From contig JALVEB010000098.1 in assembly GCA_027008705.1 (NCBI GenBank), forward strand, positions 1-32,785: 32,785 nt of DNA. The letters run 5' to 3'. Made by a program: the position numbers and the translations under genes. Positions 15,706 to 28,271 of the stretch are shown here, piece by piece; the stretch's first letter is position 1, and every line of letters begins with the position of its first letter. The notes under the pieces were generated by a model that did no database searches, was not told the origin of the DNA, and saw nothing but the letters and a program-made list of their open reading frames with translations. Source of the DNA: Sedimenticola sp. (lineage in GTDB: Bacteria; Pseudomonadota; Gammaproteobacteria; Chromatiales; Chromatiaceae).

Positions 15706-16263
15706 TCAGGCAACCCTGGTTTCTTCTTCCGGTTTCCGCGCGGGAGCGGCGGGTCGGCTTTTCTTGTAGACCTTGCGTTGGAACAGGTCGGTATGGTGGC
15801 TGACGACGCGGTCGAGAAACAGCTTCCCATCGAGATGATCGATCTCGTGCTGGACGACGCGCGCTTCGTATCCTTCCATATCAAAGGCCAGTGATTCGCC
15901 CTCGGGACCACATGCCTCGATGTGGATCCGGGTGGCGCGGATGACCTCGCCGGTGTGGTGCGGAACCGACAGACAGCCTTCGCGTCCGACCTCGAAGCCG
16001 TCCCATTGGGTGATCACCGGGTTGATCAGCACCAAGTGGCCGTGATTGGGTACCGGTTTGCGCGCGCTCGAGCAGTCGACGATCACGATGCGTTCGAAGC
16101 GTCCGACCTGTGGCGCGGCGATGCCGACGGCGGCGGGACCCGAGCGGCGGGTCTCTTCCAGATCCGCGATGAACGAGCGCAAGGTCTTGTCGAAGGTCTC
16201 GACCTTTTGGGATGCCTGCTTCAGGCGGGGATCGGGATGTTTCAATATTTCGAGTATAGCCAC
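15706..16263 (-). CDS. def: Peptide deformylase
   Basis: A 185-residue metallohydrolase that removes the formyl group from nascent N-formyl-methionine peptides. Start is GTG (16263-16261), preceded by GGAG with about 5 bases spacing, and gives the family N-terminus AILEILKHPDPRLKQAS. Motif 1 reads AVGIAAPQVG, motif 2 EGCLSVP near residue 96, and motif 3 QHEIDHLDG near 139-147; the Cys and two His bind the metal and the Glu is catalytic. The first glycine of motif 1 (normally GxGxAAPQ) is replaced by Ala, a tolerated but less common change. The basic, proline-rich tail after residue 165 is longer than in minimal enzymes. It is not linked to fmt as in many bacteria, so it may be a second def copy; this cannot be checked here. 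Confidence 0.92.
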   Translation of the reverse strand: MAILEILKHPDPRLKQASQKVETFDKTLRSFIADLEETRRSGPAAVGIAAPQVGRFERIVIVDCSSARKPVPNHGHLVLINPVITQWDGFEVGREGCLSVPHHTGEVIRATRIHIEACGPEGESLAFDMEGYEARVVQHEIDHLDGKLFLDRVVSHHTDLFQRKVYKKSRPAAPARKPEEETRVA

Positions 16264-16505
16264 GGAGACTCCGTTTGGTTGTTGGGGAACAGCGTGCCCG
16301 TTTCGATGACGGATACAGCCTGTCCGGGATATGCGAAAACGGGCAGACCCTACGATAGACCATCTCGGGTGCGAGGATTTCGCTTGAATGGTAAAAAATT
16401 GTGTTGCTTGCTTGACATGTGGGCGCGACTGCATGTCGTGGCCGTGTTTTGTGTGGCCCATCACGTTTTCTGGCTCGAGATTTCCGGGATGGCGGGGCCT
16501 TGTAT
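16264..16505. other. Leader region upstream of def
   Basis: About 240 bases without a credible gene. It contains the upstream region of def and an AT-rich patch around 16385-16425. No convincing -35/-10 pair was found on either strand. Confidence 0.4.
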
Positions 16506-16663
16506 ACTCGTCGCCCATGAATTTTCGGCCACTGCGGCCGTCCCTCGCACCCCTGGGCGTCGTTGCGGAAGCTCGCCATGGAAGGGGCCATGACTCGTTT
16601 CCGCGTCTGGCCCTCGGGCGCGAGGAACGGTTTCGACAATCCGAAAATTCATGGGCGACGAGT
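16506..16663. repeat. Palindromic dispersed repeat, copy 2 (best preserved)
   Basis: The ends 16506-16528 and 16641-16663 are perfect 23-bp inverted repeats (ACTCGTCGCCCATGAATTTT plus CGG and its complement). The inner arms also pair: CCGTCCCTCGCACC on the left matches CCGTTCCTCGCGCC on the complement of the right, and the centre CATGG-AAGGGG-CCATG closes the fold. The whole 158 bp is thus one long imperfect palindrome, able to form a hairpin as RNA. It contains no transposase and lies between def and clpB. Confidence 0.9.
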
Positions 16664-16700
16664 CGTGGACGACGAGGCTCTGGCGGATTTCCTCCTCGCT

Positions 16701-16728
16701 CTTGCAATCCCCTGGGTGATCCCCATGT
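16701..16728 (+). promoter_or_regulatory. Sigma-32 heat-shock promoter of clpB
   Basis: CTTGCAA (16701-16707), 13 bases, then CCCCATGT (16721-16728) closely fit the RpoH consensus CTTGAAA / CCCCATNT. The predicted start is near 16735, leaving a leader of about 30 bases to the clpB ATG at 16765. It begins 37 bases after the end of palindromic repeat copy 2. Confidence 0.85.
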
Positions 16729-16764
16729 TTTCCGGACAGTACAAAATTTCGGGGTAGAAACGAT

Positions 16765-19359
16765 ATGAGAATGGACAAACTGACGAGCAAGTTCCAGATG
16801 GCGCTGTCCGATGCGCAAAGCCTGGCGATCGGCAAGGATCATCAATTCATCGAGCCGGTGCATGTGATGGTCGCGCTGCTCGATCAGGAAGGCGGCGGCA
16901 CCCGTCACTTGCTGACGAAGGCCGGGGTCAATCTGAACCTGTTGCGCTCGGCACTCGGCGAGGCGCTCGACCGGATGCCGTCGGTGGAGGGCGGCGATGG
17001 TGACGTGCACATCTCCAACGAGCTCAACAAGCTGCTGAACAAGACCGACAAACTGGCCCAGCAACGCAATGATCAGTACATCTCCAGCGAACTGTTCGTG
17101 CTGGCCGCGCTTGAGGACAAGGGCGTGCTCGGCGATGCCCTGCGCAAGGCCGGCGCAACCAGGGAAGCGATCGAGAAGGCCATCGAAGAGGTGCGTGGCG
17201 GCCAGGCGGTCGATGATCCGAACGCCGAGGACCAGCGCCAGGCGCTGGACAAGTACACCATCGATCTGACCGAGCGCGCCGAGCAGGGCAAGCTCGATCC
17301 GGTGATCGGGCGCGACGACGAGATTCGCCGTTCGATCCAGGTCTTGCAACGTCGCACCAAGAACAACCCGGTGCTGATCGGCGAGCCGGGTGTGGGCAAG
17401 ACCGCGATCGTCGAGGGTCTGGCGCAGCGCATCGTCAACGGTGAGGTGCCCGAGGGCCTGCGTGGCAAGCGCTTGCTCTCGCTCGACATGGGCGCGCTGA
17501 TCGCCGGCGCGAAGTTTCGCGGCGAGTTTGAGGAGCGTCTGAAAGCGGTGCTGAACGATCTCGCCAAGCAGGAAGGCCAGGTGATCCTGTTCATCGACGA
17601 GATTCACACCATGGTCGGCGCCGGCAAGGCCGAGGGTTCGATGGATGCCGGCAACATGCTCAAGCCGGCGCTTGCGCGCGGTGAATTGCACTGTATCGGC
17701 GCGACCACGCTCGACGAGTATCGTCAGTACATCGAGAAGGACGCCGCGCTCGAGCGCCGCTTCCAGAAGGTGCTGGTGCTGGAGCCGTCGGTCGAGGACA
17801 CCATCGCCATCCTGCGTGGCCTGAAGGAGCGCTACGAGGTTCATCACGGCGTGGAGATCACCGACCCGGCGATCGTTGCCGCCGCCACCCTGTCGCATCG
17901 CTATATCACCGACCGGCAACTGCCGGACAAGGCGATCGATCTGATCGACGAGGCCGCCTCGCAGATCCGCATGGAGATCGACTCGATGCCGGAAGAGATG
18001 GACAAGCTCGAGCGGCGTCTGATCCAGCTCAAGATCGAGCGCGAGGCCCTGCGCAAGGAGAAGGACGAGGCCTCGAAGAAGCGGCTCGCGATGCTCGAGG
18101 AAGAGATCGAGCGGCTCGAACGCGAGTTCTCCGATCTGGAAGAGATCTGGAAGGCCGAGAAGGCCGCGGTGCAGGGCGCGACCCATATCAAGGAAGAACT
18201 GGAGCGCGCGCGCCAGGAGCTCGAGACCGCGCGTCGCGCCGGTGATCTGGCGCGCATGTCGGAACTGCAATACGGCCGCATCCCCGAGCTGGAACGCCAG
18301 CTCGAGGCCGCGAGCAAGGCCGAGACGAAGGAGTTCAAGCTGCTGCGAAACAAGGTGACCGAGGAAGAGATCGCCAATGTCGTTTCACGCTGGACCGGCA
18401 TCCCGGTATCGAAGATGCTGGAAGGTGAGAAGGAAAAGCTGCTGCGCATGGAAGAGGAGCTCGGCAAGCGTGTCGTCGGCCAGCAAGAGGCGGTGCGCGC
18501 GGTGTCCAACGCCATCCGTCGCTCGCGCGCCGGGCTGGCCGATCCGAACCGGCCGAACGGCTCGTTCCTGTTCCTCGGCCCGACCGGTGTCGGCAAGACC
18601 GAGCTGTGCAAGGCGCTGGCCGATTTCCTGTTCGACACCGAGGAAGCCATGGTGCGCATCGACATGTCCGAGTTCATGGAGAAACACTCCGTGGCGCGGC
18701 TGATCGGCGCGCCGCCGGGCTATGTCGGCTACGAGGAGGGCGGCTACCTGACCGAGGCGGTACGGCGCCGGCCCTATAGCGTGATCCTGATGGACGAGGT
18801 CGAGAAGGCCCACCCGGACGTCTTCAACGTGCTGTTGCAGGTGCTCGACGACGGCCGCCTGACCGACGGCCAGGGGCGTACCGTGGATTTCCGCAACACG
18901 GTGATCGTGATGACCTCGAACCTGGGTTCGCACCTGATCCAGGAGATGGCGCACACCAACGACTACGAGGCGATGAAGACCGCCGTGATGGAGGTCGTCG
19001 GCCAGCACTTCCGGCCGGAGTTCATCAACCGTGTCGACGAGACCGTGGTGTTCCATCCGCTCGGCAGGGAAGAGATCCGGCGCATCACCGATATCCAGAT
19101 CCGGCATCTGCGCAAGCGTCTGGAGGAACGCGATGTCGGGCTGGAGATCAGCGAGGCGGCGCTGGACAAGCTCGGCGAGGCCGGTTTCGATCCGGTCTAT
19201 GGCGCGCGGCCGCTGAAGCGCGCGATCCAGCACGAGTTGGAGAACCCGCTGGCCCAGGCGCTGCTGGCCGGTCAATTCGGTCCGGGCGACATCATCCATG
19301 TCGATGTCGATACCGATGGCAATCTGGTATTCGAGAAGGGTGGAAGCTTCGACAGCTGA
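16765..19359 (+). CDS. clpB: ATP-dependent disaggregase ClpB
   Basis: An 864-residue Hsp100 chaperone that, with DnaK, pulls polypeptides out of aggregates through its central pore. The order is N domain ([10 protein letters not shown] to about residue 145), AAA-1 with Walker A GEPGVGKT at 206-213 and Walker [12 protein letters not shown], the coiled-coil middle domain (roughly 400-530, rich in Glu, Lys and Arg), then AAA-2 with GPTGVGKT at 605-612 and Walker [12 protein letters not shown]. The start at 16765 rather than the ATG at 16771 matches the MRMDKLT beginning of ClpB proteins. GGGG lies about 10 bases before it. Internal start of the short ClpB form is possible but not resolved. A sigma-32 promoter precedes it and an intrinsic terminator follows. 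Confidence 0.98.
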   Translation: MRMDKLTSKFQMALSDAQSLAIGKDHQFIEPVHVMVALLDQEGGGTRHLLTKAGVNLNLLRSALGEALDRMPSVEGGDGDVHISNELNKLLNKTDKLAQQRNDQYISSELFVLAALEDKGVLGDALRKAGATREAIEKAIEEVRGGQAVDDPNAEDQRQALDKYTIDLTERAEQGKLDPVIGRDDEIRRSIQVLQRRTKNNPVLIGEPGVGKTAIVEGLAQRIVNGEVPEGLRGKRLLSLDMGALIAGAKFRGEFEERLKAVLNDLAKQEGQVILFIDEIHTMVGAGKAEGSMDAGNMLKPALARGELHCIGATTLDEYRQYIEKDAALERRFQKVLVLEPSVEDTIAILRGLKERYEVHHGVEITDPAIVAAATLSHRYITDRQLPDKAIDLIDEAASQIRMEIDSMPEEMDKLERRLIQLKIEREALRKEKDEASKKRLAMLEEEIERLEREFSDLEEIWKAEKAAVQGATHIKEELERARQELETARRAGDLARMSELQYGRIPELERQLEAASKAETKEFKLLRNKVTEEEIANVVSRWTGIPVSKMLEGEKEKLLRMEEELGKRVVGQQEAVRAVSNAIRRSRAGLADPNRPNGSFLFLGPTGVGKTELCKALADFLFDTEEAMVRIDMSEFMEKHSVARLIGAPPGYVGYEEGGYLTEAVRRRPYSVILMDEVEKAHPDVFNVLLQVLDDGRLTDGQGRTVDFRNTVIVMTSNLGSHLIQEMAHTNDYEAMKTAVMEVVGQHFRPEFINRVDETVVFHPLGREEIRRITDIQIRHLRKRLEERDVGLEISEAALDKLGEAGFDPVYGARPLKRAIQHELENPLAQALLAGQFGPGDIIHVDVDTDGNLVFEKGGSFDS

Positions 19360-19380
19360 GGCGGCGGTCCGCATGGCTGA

Positions 19381-19411
19381 AAAAGCCCCGGCGCATTGTG
19401 CCGGGGCTTTT
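19381..19411 (+). terminator. Intrinsic terminator of clpB
   Basis: AAAAGCCCCGGC and its exact complement GCCGGGGCTTTT flank a 7-base loop 21 bases after the clpB stop, ending in a T-run (TTTTCATTTT). The A-run on the left side also makes it usable from the other strand. Confidence 0.93.
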
Positions 19412-19472
19412 CATTTTCGCGTAACCACTCGGCTGACCGCTCAGGGAATACCATGGATATGACAAGGCATAG

Positions 19473-19498
19473 GCCCGATCAAGCGCGGTGGATCGGGC
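19473..19498. repeat. REP-like hairpin, copy C
   Basis: GCCCGATC and GATCGGGC (8-bp stem) enclose AAGCGCGGTG. The flanks GACAAGGCATAG on the left and AGCGGTGCC on the right recur at the other copies (25142 inverted, 30825 and 30935). It lies between clpB and the tRNA gene. Confidence 0.8.
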
Positions 19499-19521
19499 AG
19501 CGGTGCCGACTCGCATGATTA

Positions 19522-19598
19522 TGGTGGGCCCTGAAGGACTCGAACCTTCGACCAACGGATTATGAGTCCACTGCTCTAACCAACTGAGCTAAGGGCCC
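19522..19598 (-). tRNA. ileX: tRNA-Ile2 (anticodon CAU, lysidine-modified)
   Basis: A 77-base tRNA with an encoded CCA end. The acceptor stem pairs GGGCCCT with AGGGCCC; the D arm TTAGCTCAGTTGGTTAGAGC and T arm GGTTCGAGTCC are standard. The anticodon is CAT (complement of 19562-19564) within ACTCATAATCC. The body closely resembles E. coli ileX rather than initiator or elongator Met tRNAs, so C34 should be changed to lysidine by TilS to read AUA. Confidence 0.92.
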
Positions 19599-19724
19599 GA
19601 AGCGAAGTGCGATGGCCGGGTTGCGGCATCTCTAAAGTGGCGTGAGGGTGCACATCCCTGTGTCTTGCTCTCGCGAAAGCGGGGATATTATGTCAGGCGG
19701 GAAAGGTCATGGCCAGCCCCTGGT

Positions 19725-19753
19725 TTGGCAATCCGGCCCATCGCGTCTACAAT
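19725..19753 (+). promoter_or_regulatory. Sigma-70 promoter of the miaB operon
   Basis: TTGGCA (19725-19730) and TACAAT (19748-19753) have the ideal 17-base spacing. Transcription would start near 19760, about 24 bases before the miaB ATG at 19784, which argues against any longer N-terminus. Confidence 0.75.
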
Positions 19754-19783
19754 ATAAGACCCTTCTTAAGTTGTTCGGAATCC

Positions 19784-21129
19784 ATGGCGCGCAAGCTGTA
19801 TATCAAAACCTTCGGTTGCCAGATGAACGAGTACGATTCGGCGAAGATGGCCGATGTCTTGCGCGAATCCCATGGCCTCGAATTGACCGATGATCCCGCG
19901 CAGGCCGATGTGCTGCTGTTGAACACCTGCTCGATCCGCGAAAAGGCGCAGGAAAAGGTATTCTCGCAACTCGGCCGCTGGCGGCCGTGGAAGGTCGCGC
20001 GGCCCGATCTGGTGATCGGCGTCGGTGGCTGCGTCGCCAGTCAGGAAGGCGAGGCGATCCAGGCGCGCGCGCCCTATGTCGATCTGGTGTTCGGTCCGCA
20101 GACCCTGCACCGCTTGCCCGAGATGGTCGAGCGGGCCGGGCGCGGAGGCGGCCGGGTGGTGGATGTCTCGTTTCCCGAGATCGAGAAATTCGATCGTCTT
20201 CCCGAGCCGCGCGCCGATGGCGCCAGCGCCTTCGTCTCGGTGATGGAAGGCTGCTCGAAGTATTGCAGCTTCTGCGTCGTGCCTTACACCCGGGGCGAGG
20301 AGATCAGCCGTCCGTTCGACGATGTAATCGCCGAGGTCGCCGCGCTCGCCGCCCAGGGGGTTCGCGAGATCAACCTGCTGGGTCAGAACGTGAATGCCTA
20401 TCGCGGCGTGATGGAGGATGGCGAGCCCGCCGACCTGGCGCTGCTGATCCGCTACGTCGCCGCGATCGATGGCATCGAGCGCATTCGTTTCACCACATCG
20501 CACCCGGTCGAATTCAGTGACCCGCTGATCGAGGTCTATGCCGATGTGCCCGAGCTGGTCAGCCATCTGCATCTGCCGGTGCAAAGTGGCTCGGATCGCA
20601 TCCTCGCGCTGATGAAGCGCGGCCATACCGCGCTTGAATACAAGGCGCGAATCCGGCGTCTGCGCGAGATTCGCCCGGATCTGAGCCTGTCCTCTGATTT
20701 CATCGTCGGTTTCCCCGGTGAGAGCGAGACCGATTTTGAGGCCACGATGCAGCTCATCGAGAGCGTCGGTTTCGATCATTCCTTCAGCTTCATCTACAGC
20801 GCGCGGCCCGGTACGCCGGCCGCCGAACTGCCGGACGACACCCCGTTGGCGGTCAAGCGCGAGCGCCTTGCGCGCCTGCAACGGCGCATCGATCAGATGG
20901 CGCTGCAGATCAGCCGACGCATGGTCGGCGGAGTGCAGCGGGTGCTGGTCGAACGGCCGTCGCGCAAGGATCCGCGCCAGCTCGCCGGGCGTACCGAGAA
21001 CAACCGCGTCGTTAACTTCGACGGGCCGCCGGAGCTGATCGGCAACTTCGTCGACGTGCGCATCACCGAGGCGCTGCCGAACTCGCTGCGTGGCGAGCGG
21101 CTGCCGTCGCGGGTCGCCAGCGGCCAGTG

Positions 21130-21130
<1 letters not shown>
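19784..21130 (+). CDS. miaB: tRNA-2-methylthio-N6-dimethylallyladenosine synthase
   Basis: A 448-residue radical-SAM methylthiotransferase that converts i6A37 to ms2i6A37 in tRNAs reading codons that begin with U. The N-terminal UPF0004 domain holds three cluster ligands Cys12, Cys49 and Cys83 (GCQMN, NTCSIRE, GGCVAS). The radical-SAM cluster motif is CSKYCSFC with Cys157, 161 and 164, and the C-terminal TRAM domain carries [13 protein letters not shown]. The ATG at 19784 gives the canonical [19 protein letters not shown] start and sits just downstream of a consensus promoter. The stop overlaps the next gene as TGATG. First gene of the miaB-ybeZ-ybeY-corC-lnt run. Confidence 0.97.
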
Positions 21131-22105
<975 letters not shown>

Positions 22106-22116
<11 letters not shown>

Positions 22117-22573
22117 AGTACAGCGCGTCGCCGATTGTGAGAGCGCCCCGGACGACGCCAGTTTCGAGCGCTGGGCGGCCGCCGCGATGGACGGGCTCGA
22201 CGCCGACGCCAGCGTGGTGATCCGGATCGTCACCCCGCGCGAGAGCCAGGCGCTGAATGCCGAATACCGGGGCAAGGCCCGCCCGACCAATGTGCTGTCG
22301 TTTCCGTTCGAAGCGCCGCCCGGGGTGCCGAGCCGACACCTCGGCGACCTGGTGATCTGCGCCCAGGTCGTCAACCAGGAGGCGGTTCAACAGGGCAAGA
22401 CACCGGCCGCCCATTGGGCGCATATGGTCGTCCATGGGGTCTTGCACCTGCGTGGCTTCGATCATCTCAGCGAGGACCAGGCCGCGGCGATGGAGGCGCG
22501 CGAGCGCGAGATCCTCGCCCGTCTCGGGATTGCCGACCCCTATCTGCCCGCCGGGGACCGCCCCGGGTCATGA
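22106..22573 (+). CDS. ybeY: Endoribonuclease YbeY, rRNA maturation factor
   Basis: A 155-residue metalloprotein required for 16S rRNA 3'-end processing and late ribosome quality control. The zinc motif HGVLHLRGFDH (three histidines in H-x3-H-x5-H spacing) is complete, and AEYRGKARPTNVLSFPFE is the conserved RNA-binding block. The ATG at 22106 lies inside the end of ybeZ (11-base overlap) after a purine-rich GAGAGAGAAG ribosome site. Its stop overlaps corC as ATGA. Confidence 0.96.
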
Positions 22574-23460
22574 AGACCGGGCGACCTTCCCCCGGCGCGC
22601 GCCTGCGGAGCTGGCTGGCGGCGAAGCTGGTCGGTCCGCCACGCGCTCCGGGCAGCCGCGAGGAGCTGCTGCACCTGATCGAGCAGGCGCGCGCCGACAG
22701 CCTGGTCGACACCGATGCCCTGACGATGGTCGAGGGCGTGATCCAGGTCGCGGACCTGCGCGTGCGCGACATCATGGTGCCGCGCGCGCAGATGAAGGTG
22801 CTCGGTCGCGACGAACCCTTCGACGAGCTGTTGCGCCGGGTCGTCGAAACCAAGCATTCGCGTTTTCCGGTGATCGGCGACGACAAGGGCGAGGTGGTCG
22901 GCATCCTGCTGGCCAAGGATCTGCTCGGGTATTGCGCCCGCGACGAAGACCGCTTCAACATCCGCGAGGTGCTGCGCGCGGCGGTCTTCGTGCCCGAGAG
23001 CAAGCGCCTGAACGTGCTGCTGAAGGAGTTTCGCGCCAGTCGCAACCACATGGCGATCGTCGTCGATGAATACGGCGCCGCCGCCGGTTTGGTGACCATC
23101 GAAGACGTACTCGAACAGATCGTCGGCGAGATCGAGGACGAGCACGATATCGAAGAGGGCGCGTCGATCCTCAAACTCGGCACGGACGAATACAACGTCA
23201 AGGCGCAAACCCCGATCGAAGACTTCAATGCCAGCTTCGGCACCGAACTGGACGACGACGCCTGCGACACCATCGGAGGTTTCGTGACCCACGCCTTCGG
23301 TCGCGTGCCGAAGAATGGCGAACACATCAGCCTGGGCGGCCTCGACTTCCACGTGGTGCGCGCCGACAGTCGCCGGATCCATCTGCTGAAAGTGCGTCGC
23401 GGCGCGGACGCGGAGCGGCCCCCAGCGGCGCAGTCCGCGACGCCTTTGGAGAGGGATTGA
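22570..23460 (+). CDS. corC: CorC/YbeX-type protein with CBS pair and transporter-associated domain
   Basis: A 296-residue soluble protein. After a basic N-terminus come two CBS domains (VRDIMVPRAQMKVLGRDEP to IREVLRAAVFVPESKRL and on to the DEYGAAAGLVTIEDVLEQIVGEI block), then a CorC_HlyC transporter-associated domain with DDDACDTIGGFV near the end. It lacks the DUF21 membrane domain of CNNM-like proteins. CorC is linked to magnesium and cobalt efflux or resistance; YbeX in E. coli is also linked to ribosome metabolism. The position between ybeY and lnt is conserved among gammaproteobacteria. Confidence 0.93.
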   Translation: MKTGRPSPGARLRSWLAAKLVGPPRAPGSREELLHLIEQARADSLVDTDALTMVEGVIQVADLRVRDIMVPRAQMKVLGRDEPFDELLRRVVETKHSRFPVIGDDKGEVVGILLAKDLLGYCARDEDRFNIREVLRAAVFVPESKRLNVLLKEFRASRNHMAIVVDEYGAAAGLVTIEDVLEQIVGEIEDEHDIEEGASILKLGTDEYNVKAQTPIEDFNASFGTELDDDACDTIGGFVTHAFGRVPKNGEHISLGGLDFHVVRADSRRIHLLKVRRGADAERPPAAQSATPLERD

Positions 23461-25025
23461 TCGCGCGTCGCCTGACGCATCGCTGGTTGCCGCTGTTCGC
23501 GGCCGGCGCCTTGGCCAGCCGCGCCTTCGCTCCATCGGCCTGGTGGTGGGCGCTGCCGCCGGCGCTGATGGCGTTGTTTTTTTTCTGGTCGCGTGCCGCG
23601 ACCGCGCGCGAGGCCTTCCTCGATGGCTGGTGGTGGGGCATGGGTCTGTATGGCTTCGGCCTGTTCTGGCTGCATATCAGCATCGACCAGTACGGCGGCC
23701 TCGGTGTCCCGGCGGCGATCGCCATCGCGCTGTCGTTCATCGCCTATCTCGCGCTGTTTCCGGCGCTGTCCGGTTGGCTCGCCGTGCGTTTGCGCCAGGA
23801 TTCGCCGGCGCGCGACCTGGTCTGGCTGATGCCGACGGTTTTCGTTCTCGGCGAATGCTTGCGCGGCAGCCTGTTCACCGGCTTCCCGTGGTTGCTGATC
23901 GGCTATGGCGCGCTGGATACCCCGCTGGCCGCCTTGGCGCCGCTCGGTGGCGTCTGGCTGCTCGACTGGCTGCTGGCCTGGCTGGCCGGGCTGGGCGTCG
24001 CGGCGCTGGTCGCCGGGGCCTGGTGGCCCCGCGTCCTGCTGGTGATGATCGGGATCGCTTTGTGGATCGTACTGCCCGGTCTGCAACAACGAGAATGGAC
24101 CCGACCCAGCGGCGAAGCCTTGCCGGTGGCGATCATCCAGCCCAACATCGCGCAGCGCGAAAAATGGAAGCCGGAACGGCTGCGGCCGACCTTGCGGCTG
24201 TTCGAGCGCCTCAGCATGCGCGCCGCCGAGCGGGGCGCGCGCCTGGTGCTGTGGCCGGAGACCGCGATCCCGGCCTTTCTCGGCCAGATCGAACCCTATT
24301 GGCTGCGGCCGCTGGCGGACCGACTGCGTGCGCATGGCGCCGAACTGCTGCTTGGCATCCCGCTGCGCGAGAAGGATGGCTCGCGTTACTACAACGCAGT
24401 GGTGCATCCCCTGCCGGAAAGAGGCATGGCGAGCTATGCCAAGCGCCACCTCGTGCCGTTCGGCGAATACGCGCCGCTGGCCTCGCTGACACGACCGCTG
24501 ATCGACGCCCTCGGCATCCCGATGGCCTCGTTCAGCGCCGGCGAGACGGGCCATCGGCCGTTGCTGCGCGTGGCCGGCCATCAAGCGGGCCTCTCGATCT
24601 GCTACGAAGATATCTTCAGTGACGAGGTGCTCGAAGCCCTGCCCGAGGCGGATTTCCTGGTGAATGTCAGCAACGACGCCTGGTTTGGGGATTCCGCCGC
24701 CCCATGGCAGCATCTGCGCATGGCGCGCATGCGCGCGCTCGAGACCGGCCGCTACCTGTTGCGTGGCACCAATACCGGAGTTTCCGCGATCATCGATCCG
24801 CACGGCGCGCCGCGCGCGCTTTCCGGGCTGTCGACGCGGGAAGTGGTGCGTGGCGAGATCGTGCCGATGAGCGGCATGACGCCCTACGCGCGCATCGGCG
24901 CCGGCGCGGTGCCAACGGCACTGGCGCTGCTGCTGGGCCTGCTCGCGCTGAGGTCGCGTTGCCGGGGACGGTCGCTCAGGCGGCGCGGGCATCGCCAGGC
25001 GTCTGTCCGACCAGGGGGTTCGTAG
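23457..25025 (+). CDS. lnt: Apolipoprotein N-acyltransferase
   Basis: A 522-residue inner-membrane enzyme that adds the third acyl chain to the N-terminal cysteine of lipoproteins, needed before Lol sorting. Five to six N-terminal membrane segments (to about residue 205) are followed by a periplasmic nitrilase-like domain with the catalytic triad Glu268 (LVLWPETAIP), Lys329 (YAKRHLVPFGEY) and Cys382 (LSICYED). The start is TTG at 23457, overlapping the corC stop as TTGA, with GGAG about 6 bases upstream; no ATG or GTG nearby keeps the first membrane segment. Its product also matters to the LptE lipoprotein encoded 2.7 kb downstream. Confidence 0.95.
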   Translation: MIARRLTHRWLPLFAAGALASRAFAPSAWWWALPPALMALFFFWSRAATAREAFLDGWWWGMGLYGFGLFWLHISIDQYGGLGVPAAIAIALSFIAYLALFPALSGWLAVRLRQDSPARDLVWLMPTVFVLGECLRGSLFTGFPWLLIGYGALDTPLAALAPLGGVWLLDWLLAWLAGLGVAALVAGAWWPRVLLVMIGIALWIVLPGLQQREWTRPSGEALPVAIIQPNIAQREKWKPERLRPTLRLFERLSMRAAERGARLVLWPETAIPAFLGQIEPYWLRPLADRLRAHGAELLLGIPLREKDGSRYYNAVVHPLPERGMASYAKRHLVPFGEYAPLASLTRPLIDALGIPMASFSAGETGHRPLLRVAGHQAGLSICYEDIFSDEVLEALPEADFLVNVSNDAWFGDSAAPWQHLRMARMRALETGRYLLRGTNTGVSAIIDPHGAPRALSGLSTREVVRGEIVPMSGMTPYARIGAGAVPTALALLLGLLALRSRCRGRSLRRRGHRQASVRPGGS

Positions 25026-28268
<3,243 letters not shown>

Positions 28269-28271
28269 GGC

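Noticed and set aside
15706-18270. An 854-codon leftward open frame spanning def, the repeat and the antisense of clpB
   Set aside because: Only the def part (to the GTG at 16263) matches a family; the rest is antisense to a clear clpB gene. High GC content makes such long antisense frames common here.
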